Shown here piece after piece: positions 56,520 through 64,000 of a stretch of 64,000 nucleotides of DNA (position 1 is the first letter of the stretch; the number at the start of each line of letters is the position of its first letter). Made by a program: the position numbers and the translations under genes. The DNA lies in contig JALJCO010008724.1 of NCBI GenBank assembly GCA_023101725.1, positions 186,001 to 250,000 on the forward strand, read 5' to 3'. This DNA comes from Atherinomorus stipes. Taxonomy: Eukaryota > Chordata > Actinopteri > Atheriniformes > Atherinidae. The notes below the pieces were generated by a model that saw nothing but the letters and a program-made list of their open reading frames with translations, did not search any database and was not told the DNA's origin.

Positions 56520-58210
56520 AAACAGTATTATATAGTATTAGGGGTTGTAACAGTATGTGTATTTGTGTCAAATACAAGGTTCGGCACGACCCTGTACTGA
56601 ACTGTTGAGCGCAGGATTTGTTCATTTAGTTATTTGTTGTTTCATGAAGTTCTTGCGTTCCACCGGACATACGGACCAGTGCAGCACGCTCACCATCCTG
56701 TTTCTAACAACTTGTAACAACATGGATTTGAGATTGTTTAGCTACATGAAGCACCACCAACTCTCAAGTCTTCTGTCAGGGAGCTCTTTGGTTTAGACGA
56801 AGAGGGAGCTGAATAAAAGTTTAAAAAATGAAATCGTTCTGTTTTTTCATTGGGTAGCCTGTGATAGTTGTTATTTCCAACAAAAGACTTTTCAGATCCT
56901 TTAAGTAACTTTTTCCCAAGAAAGCACCCATAAAATGCTGGCAACTTCATTCTGTCTGTTCCTCTTGCAGGCAGAGAAAAGGAGAAATTTGCGCTGTTGC
57001 AGTCACACTTCAAACACACACAGCCAATTTCACCAATCAGAAGTTACAAAAGTCCCAACTGCAGTCTCAAAAGTGAGTTAAGGACACACATGAGTGAGAC
57101 AGAAAATAAGTAGACCTTACCTCAATTATAACTTGTAAACGGAGTATAATAAATATTACAAAACTGGATATGCATGTGAGAAGATTTTATTGTGAACATT
57201 TTTGCCCTTTCATCCCGCTCCTATTAAACTTCCTCATATTAAACCATCTCCTTGTTCCAAGGCCGTAGCATTGAGGAAAAGGTCTGGACCTCTGTATTTT
57301 CCCACTTTGTACATGATAAAATGAATCAAATAACCACGCAGCTCAAAAGCATTTACCCAAGAAGACTTGCGGTTCTGTGCAGATTGATATCAAAATACTG
57401 ATTCTTCATATCCCAGAACCGACTTTCAAACTAAATCTTATTTTCATATTTATAATTATCATTAACATGAACACAGTGGAAAGTAACTACATTGTACAAA
57501 TAGGAACTACTTCTCCTGCCTGCCATTGTCATATGCAAAATACTGTATGTCACAGCATAGCATCGCCGCAACGCACTGCTCATTCACTGATCAGCGATCT
57601 ATCAGTCCAAAACGCTGAAATGTGTGGAGATATTTCAGCTCCACAAACAATAAAGATGAACAGTTTTGATGTGTGCGAGGACCACGGACCTCCCGAAACA
57701 CCACAGGGAAGCTGAGGTGATGATGAAGGACAAATGCTGCTGTAGGATAAGACTGCTGCAGACAGGTTATCCAGGTAGTATGAGGTACTATCTTGGTACA
57801 GGGGGAAATATGGAGCTGTTGGGGATGTGTTACACTGCCGCTGATTTTTAGGTTAAGTTCCCTGCAGTCTTCAAGCTGAGACTTCCCACTTTGTTTAAAT
57901 GCCCAGTAAAATATAGGGTTATGGTACAAGTGAGAAGACAAATAAATGCTACAACAAAAATCTGCATGAGTTCCACTTGGAGTTATAAGTTGGTATGGAC
58001 ATAGTAACATGTACCAGATCAGCTCACATCACTTCAGTGGGCCGAGAGCAGGTTGTCTGGAGAGCAGTGGTGGCTCCGCAGAAATTTCACAGGAGGGCAA
58101 ATGTAATGACAAAGGTTTCCTGTTCAACTTGCAATAAAATATGTCACATACCCCTGTAAGCTAAAGACCATGCCGAGGGAGTTTATGTAAATAAATATAT
58201 TTTGGCTTTT
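56520..58210. other. No recognisable gene
   Basis: Unique A+T-rich DNA. Open frames at 57377-57715 and on its complement have no recognisable domain or splice context. Confidence 0.4.
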
Positions 58211-58217
58211 CAGTTAA

Positions 58218-58873
58218 AGGTTGAATATGGAATACGGACAGAACAGCGACATCACGTGTGTCTAGGTTGTAGTTGCAACGACAGAAAAACTCAGCTGCTG
58301 GGTGCCAGGCTCACTGCCGATACGCAAGTGACCAAAGTCTGCAGCATGTCCAACAAGTAACACAGAGGAGTTTATAACTGACAGCTAACGTTAGCCACGT
58401 TAGCAAACAAGCAGCTTACCGATCCCGGAGGAAAGTTGCCATTTCCGTGTTTTGACTCCATGGAAAACGTTTATGTGGGTCCATTTAGTGAAGTCTTCAC
58501 CTAAATTTACTCCAGGTTTTGCTCTTCTCAGGTCACTCCTCCTCAGAAACAGATAACAATATCTCCAGGGCTCCGAAGCAGCTGCTTCACTCGTCGTCTC
58601 CACGGTTTTCCCCTGAACAGGCCTGACTATGACCAAAATATTGTGTCCACACAGAGATCGTTTTGGCAACCTGCAATGGCGGCGTGTATTGGCTTATAGA
58701 CGTAAATAAAATGCCATTATCGAACCAGTAAAAATTGATTTTATAATTATTTTTGGCTAAATATAATTTTTCTGGGAAATGTTGTACTTTCATTCTGTAC
58801 ACCCCCAACGACCTGTGGAGGTATTATTTTTGAAAAAATATACCTTTTAATAAAAATGTTCCATATTCAACCT
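58218..58873. mobile_element. TTAA-flanked element, family AGGTTGAATATGG
   Basis: TTAA at 58214-58217 and 58874-58877 encloses AGGTTGAATATGGAA at both ends, inverted. 656 bp, non-coding. A truncated relative is at 8398-8560. Confidence 0.88.
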
Positions 58874-59004
58874 TTAATGTTAATTTCAATGGGATATCAA
58901 CAGAAGAGTGAGATTAATGTCCTTGAAACATGGAGATCTTTACCATAAATAAATGCGCACTCAGAAATGAATGATTTTTTTACAGTATAAACCATTTGAT
59001 TTAA

Positions 59005-59919
59005 AGGCTCTATACCTGATTTTGCACATTTGTGAACCGTGAGCGAGGTGAAGAGTGTAATTTGAACTGTAAGCCCCGCCCCTAACTGTTTCTCCCAGTG
59101 AGAAACGCTCCTACTCTCATTTTTCTCTTCTCCCACTCAACACGCACGAAATAATGAGCACGTTTCATACTCGTGCACAAAGAAAAACTCTCCAGAGAAA
59201 ACTTGCATCTTCCAGTGAAATTACTCTTTTGGTTGCAGTAAATGGCTGCGGAACAGCTAAATGACATTTTCTATCATAACTGGTAGTTTACCGTAACTAC
59301 GGTTCTGTTTACAAGTGCTGCGGTGCACGTGAGAGAGGAGGGCGCTCCTCATTAGAAAACACTGTGAGTGGCTGATTGAAAACCGAAACTTATGTAGAAC
59401 GAACCACATTGGCATGAAGAGAGCATCACGCCATCCTTAGAAACCTAAACTAAAAAGGCCTGGATTCATGCATATATGCAATCAATGAGTGATTTATTTT
59501 TATGAAATCACCTCTTTTAAAGCAACCCTTACCGATGTTGCATTCTTACACTATTTTTCTAACAGGGTAAAATGCTATGAATGAGGTAATGGAACTCTGA
59601 AATACAAGACAGACCCACCATTAATCAATATAAAATATTATTCCATCTCTAAATATTCAATGGAAACTCCAACCAATCCTTGAAGTGGGGTGCACCTCTA
59701 GGATTGTCCAACGGACCTGCCTGTCAGACCTTTGCTTCTGCATTGGGAGGCAGAGGGAATAAGGGGGTGTGTCTTAGGAGTGAGGCGGGACTGTTTACAT
59801 TCAAATTATCTTGCTGTGCTTTCTGAAATGCAAGATTGGTAAAGGTTGCTTTAACACACATTATACCGTGTAGAAAGCATTTCTCTAAAAGAGATAAAAA
59901 AAAATCAGGTACAGGGCCT
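59005..59919. mobile_element. TTAA-flanked element, family AGGCYCTRTACC
   Basis: TTAA at 59001-59004 and 59920-59923 encloses AGGCTCTATACCTGATTTT and, inverted, AGGCCCTGTACCTGATTTT. 915 bp, non-coding. Confidence 0.88.
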
Positions 59920-59924
59920 TTAAA

Positions 59925-62120
59925 ACATTAATTTAAGTGCAAGATTAAAATAGTGCACATGTGGTGTTATTAACAAAAACAATAACAAAGAACACATTAA
60001 AAGCAGATTGGTTAAAAAATCAAAATATTGGCTGAATTTGACCAATCTGGTTGGTGGGTAGGTGTCAGATTAACCATTATTTTTGTCATCGTGACCAAAA
60101 TATTGGTTAATCTAACCAATACTGGTTTAACCAATTAGATTGGTTAGAAAAACAACCAATCTGCTCTTGGAGTGTATGAAGACATGTATTTAACCCCTTC
60201 AGAGCTGCATTTTTTCTGCTGGGCAAAAAAAAATTTGTCCAACTGATTTTAGCTCCTCTCTAACATAGAAACAAATTGGATTTTTGGTTTTTTTTGCCAG
60301 CTCATGTTTTTATTTGTATTTTTTCATGTCATTGCAGTGGACGCCATGACTAAACGGGAGTAAAATGTTATTAATCAGGTGTGACCTAAACACCTACATA
60401 CTACTACATAAGGGGATTTAGGGAAGGGTATTGCACCGTTTTAATATAAAAGACAGTTAAAAGATTGACTTATTGATATTTGTGAGACCATCTACAATTT
60501 CGAACATGTAAATGAACTTTACAGATGTATCCCTGCATTGGTTGAGAACAGCAATGAGCTAATTACCAGGAAAATCAAACGGGAAGAGAGGAAGTTGCTA
60601 TGACACAATCTAAACATGAACTTGACAGACGTATGAGATATGCAGCTGCCACTGCAAGTTCTTCTGGCATGCACACTTCTCCAATGTATCTCTCTGAATC
60701 TAATAACAAACCAATCACATTCTCATTTTATGCATTCTCTTATTTATTATTTTCTATTTTTGTATTCATTATTTGTTGTCATCATTAATATCTCATCTTA
60801 TTATTCTTTTCATTTTCTTATGCATTAAATGCAACTTAAATCTTACATATAAGACATAAAATTGATGAAAACCTTACACTGTGAATTAAAAAACATAATT
60901 TTTGAACTCATCTATGTTACTTGTCTCATCTGACTCAATTTTTGAATTCAGAGTCAAGTTTAGACAGCTCTCCATTTATAAGACGTTCCAAAAAGTCTTC
61001 AACTTTATGCTCGACAACAACATTATGTACAAAAAATATATACACATTTAACATTTTATAGATATGAATAAATATACTGTGATAGCAAACTTTACCTTTG
61101 AAAAGCTTGCAGGTATATTATTTCTTTGCATACTGACACTAAACATGTTGGTGTTGGCTAGTATCGCCAAAGTCCTGATGTCCATTGCAGTGGACATCAA
61201 ACTTTTAAAAAATCCTCCTAATTGGTAAAAAGTTATAATCAAAATAACTTGAAACACTATCACTTGTAACAGTTAAGATTATTCTAAGAGCAAATTTGTT
61301 TGACCTGCATGAGCATAAACTGATATTTTCGATTGAAACTGGGCACTTACTCTTCCCTCTCACCAACTGCTTAGCCATGCTTGTCTTGTCTGAGGTCTGT
61401 CACTTTTTCAGAACATGCTCAAAGTCATGAATTGATTTAGACTAGATACTCAAGATCCAATGAGCAACCAGCAATGGTGACATGCCTCAATAACAGTGTT
61501 TTAATTGGTTTAGAGCAACAAATGCCATGTTCATTCAAATGGATGCAGGGGCTTAAGTTCCTCAATATTGTACAGAAACCATGTATACAGTATTTGGAGC
61601 AAAAATGTTTGGTTATATGTGCAGTTTGGCTGAGTAGTTGAAATTAAGTGCAAGTAAAAATGAAAAGCCACTCATTCAACAGCGATTTATAAAGCAGAAA
61701 CTCACTGCAAACACACAGGTGCCATATAAGTTTAATCAACATCTTAAGTTTTTAATTGCTCAAAAAGAAACTTAAATGTAACAAAAGCAGAATTATCAAA
61801 TCCCAAAAGTGGTGTGCGACTAAACAGAATAATGTCAGTGTCAAACCTGATTTAAATGCAGGTGAAATTCAATAAGACATGAAAGACGGACAAATTTGCA
61901 CCAAATGAGCTTTTTTCTGTTTTGGTGAGATGGAGACTAATGTAGAAAGTAAAGATAATCTTTTCTTTGTGTTCCATATAAAATCTATCAAAGGTACAGC
62001 ATGTAAAAAATTAAAGGTTAATGGCAGAAAAATGTGATATATAATTCACAACTGTGTTTCTACTGCACTAAAATTTCTATTATGTGATTATATTCTGAGA
62101 ATGAATAATTTATATCTCCT
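59925..62120. other. No recognisable gene
   Basis: A+T-rich unique DNA. Repeated accaatctg/ttggttag motifs at 60040-60170 form a small palindromic patch. No exon supported. Confidence 0.45.
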
Positions 62121-62121
62121 T

Positions 62122-63890
62122 GCTTTTTTTTTCTTGCTTTTTTTTTCTTCTTCTACTTGTCCTGACCAGCATCATAGCAAGCAGAATGGAAATCCGATTG
62201 CTTTATTGTGTTGAACAGTTTTGCTTTACCAAGGGGGCTTTATGAACATAAGGCTCCCCTTGATATCCTGTTTATTCTTTTTATTTCTTTAATTAAACAT
62301 TTGTCTGTTACATCATGCCATACCATACTGCTGGGCCTGACAAGGAGAAATGAAAGTTAATAGAGGTAATGATAGAAAGTGGAACAGAGAGAAAGGAGTG
62401 AGGAAGAGGAAGAGAGAGAGAGAACATGAATCCACTTACACAGTTCACTGGTGCATCTGTACAGAAACCCCTAAACAACATTCCAAGGTCTCTGTTGGAA
62501 AACAAAACAAGCAATCCCCTACAGGAGGACCTGCAGGTCATACAGATCATACAAACACACGCAGGACTACGCAGAGAAGAGGTAAAACCTAGTCAGCGTA
62601 ATGGAAAGCAGCGTCACAGTGTCAACATGCATAATAAAGGGTGCTCCATGTTGATTCAGTCATGCAGATGCAGCCTCGTCTCTGCAAGGAGGAGGAAGCC
62701 CGCAAAGCTCAAGACCCAGGCCCCCAGCAGCCACCCAGAGGCCCAGATCCGAGCCACCTCCCCGAAAGAACGGACATGCATCCCCCAGAGGGCGGCAAAA
62801 GGCGGCCCCAGCTGGAGCCCCCCGCGGTCTCAGGGCCCAGGCCCCAGCGGACCAAGAGCAGCAGCTGCCAACCCCACTGGGCACCGGCCGTCTCCTGGGC
62901 AGGGACAGCGCCAGGCCCAAGCGCCAAGGAGCAGCCACCCTCCACCCGACCCAGGCGGCCCAACCTAAACCCAGGAGGACCGAACCCCCCAGACAACACC
63001 TTCCCAGCACAGGCCAGCCCCTGCCCCACACACCTGACACCAGGGCACTACCACTGCTACCAACCCCCCTACACCACCACCACACTCACACACACACTCC
63101 CCACCCACCTACCCCCAACACCAACATGCACTCCCCCCACACACATGCACCCACCCGCTCCACTCTTTACATACCCACACTCACTCCTCCCTCCACCCCC
63201 AACACCCCCTCCTCCCTCTACCCCTCCACACATACCCCCCCTCTAACACCCACATGCACCGACCCCCTCCCTCCACCCCACACATACGCCCCCACCTCCC
63301 TATACCCGCAATACCCACATGCACTCCCCCCATACATGTCCAGCCCCCACCCTTCCCTCTGACCTGTCACACTCCCGCCCTTCTTTCTTCAGCCCCTCAC
63401 GACCATCCCTACCAGACACTCACAAGCATACCTCTCCTTCCCCCATCCCCCCTTTTCCTCCAACCACTTACCCACATCTTAGCCCAAATTCCTCCCTCCC
63501 ACATTTTCTCTTTCACGTTCTCATTCATTTGTTCTCACGCACCCACCTCACTCCTTCCCTTGCCTCCGTGCCTCCTGGGTGGCTCCTGGCCCAGGCCGGG
63601 GAAGGAACCGTGAGCACATTCCACATTCATCCACCCCAGGCCAGGGAGGGGGGACAGGGACTGGTCAGGGCCCTACCAGTGACCCGCCCACCGCCGCAGA
63701 GCAGCCCCAACCGCTGACCCCCATCCCCCCCATCGGGCTGGACACAGTCCTGCTTCCGCGGCGAGGCAGCCCAGCATTGTGACAGAAGGTGACAGACCCA
63801 TCTTGAACATCCTCTGTTCTGTGTAATGTACTCTGTGTAAAACCTTGAATGGTATCAGTTGAATATTTGAGTTATATATATATTTATCTC
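62122..63890 (-). mobile_element. G-rich poly(A)-ended retroposon, copy 3
   Basis: Begins with the T-rich complement of the tail (62122-62157), then shares with copies 1 and 2 cagcatcatagcaagcagaa, taccaagggggctttatgaa, acatgcataataaagggtgc and gatgcagcctcgtctctgca. The C-rich region 62730-63480 is the complement of the G-rich sense half. The 5' half (63580-63890) matches copy 1 around 28140-28200 (ctccttccccggcc type). Proline-rich frames are compositional. Confidence 0.75.
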
Positions 63891-64000
63891 CTTGCTGGGG
63901 GATGCACATACGTGGAGGCTATTCTGTTCCACCATTTTTACTATGGTGTCCCTGAATGGACAAAGCAATGTGTGTGAAGAGAGAACTTTCTGAACTTTAA

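Noticed and set aside
57377..57715. 112-codon plus-strand frame
   Set aside because: No recognisable domain, no splice sites, and an equally long frame on the complement.
62426..63782. Proline-rich plus-strand frames in copy 3 of the same element
   Set aside because: Same repeat in the opposite orientation; frames overlap in all phases and show no domain.

Overview
This window looks like nuclear DNA of a ray-finned (teleost) fish. The base is A+T-rich and gene-poor. It is crowded with Tc1-like elements, hAT, PIF/Harbinger-like and TTAA-flanked miniature transposons, tRNA-derived SINEs, L2/Rex-type LINE fragments, and GATA, TA and GT microsatellites. No bacterial, viral or organellar gene organisation is visible. 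Most long open frames are chance frames in low-complexity or transposon DNA and are not genes.

Host genes. The only convincing intact host gene is a minus-strand ecto-ADP-ribosyltransferase (ART family). Its signal-peptide exon is at 4441-4367 and its large catalytic exon starts at 695 and runs off the left edge of the window. A broken ART fragment at 12225-12086 and diverged flanking similarities (10965-11740 against 13846-13930 and 17435-17600) suggest an old tandem ART cluster that has decayed. An unrecognised coding-like sequence occurs in two diverged copies in opposite orientation (23066-24143 plus, 25930-25690 minus).

Layout. 1-5 kb: ART gene, with an intron holding a SINE, a Tc1-type MITE and a foldback element inside another SINE. 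5.9-7.5 kb: a DNA transposon interrupted by a SINE and by an internally deleted LINE, each with target-site duplications (TSDs). 8.6-9.5 kb: LINE tail and Tc1 end. 12-18 kb: ART pseudogene, DNA transposon, and an L2-type LINE split by a TTAA-flanked MITE. 20.5-26 kb: hAT element carrying a TTAA element, a Harbinger-like MITE and the unrecognised coding pair. 28-30, 33.4-34.4 and 62.1-63.9 kb: three copies of a poly(A)-ended retroposon with a very G-rich sense strand. 36.4-41.2 kb: A-rich tracts and one Tc1 transposon nested in another, both with dead transposase genes. 42.7-45.5 kb: a transposon holding several others. 45.9-49.0 kb: a repeat-like unit carrying two spliceable coding exons. 49-53.9 kb: hAT and other DNA elements plus a SINE. 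55.5-60 kb: microsatellites and two TTAA elements.

Relationships. The genes do not form a pathway. The nesting gives relative insertion ages, and several insertions are clean enough to read the empty site. All family assignments come from reading motifs, terminal repeats and TSDs; no database search was possible.
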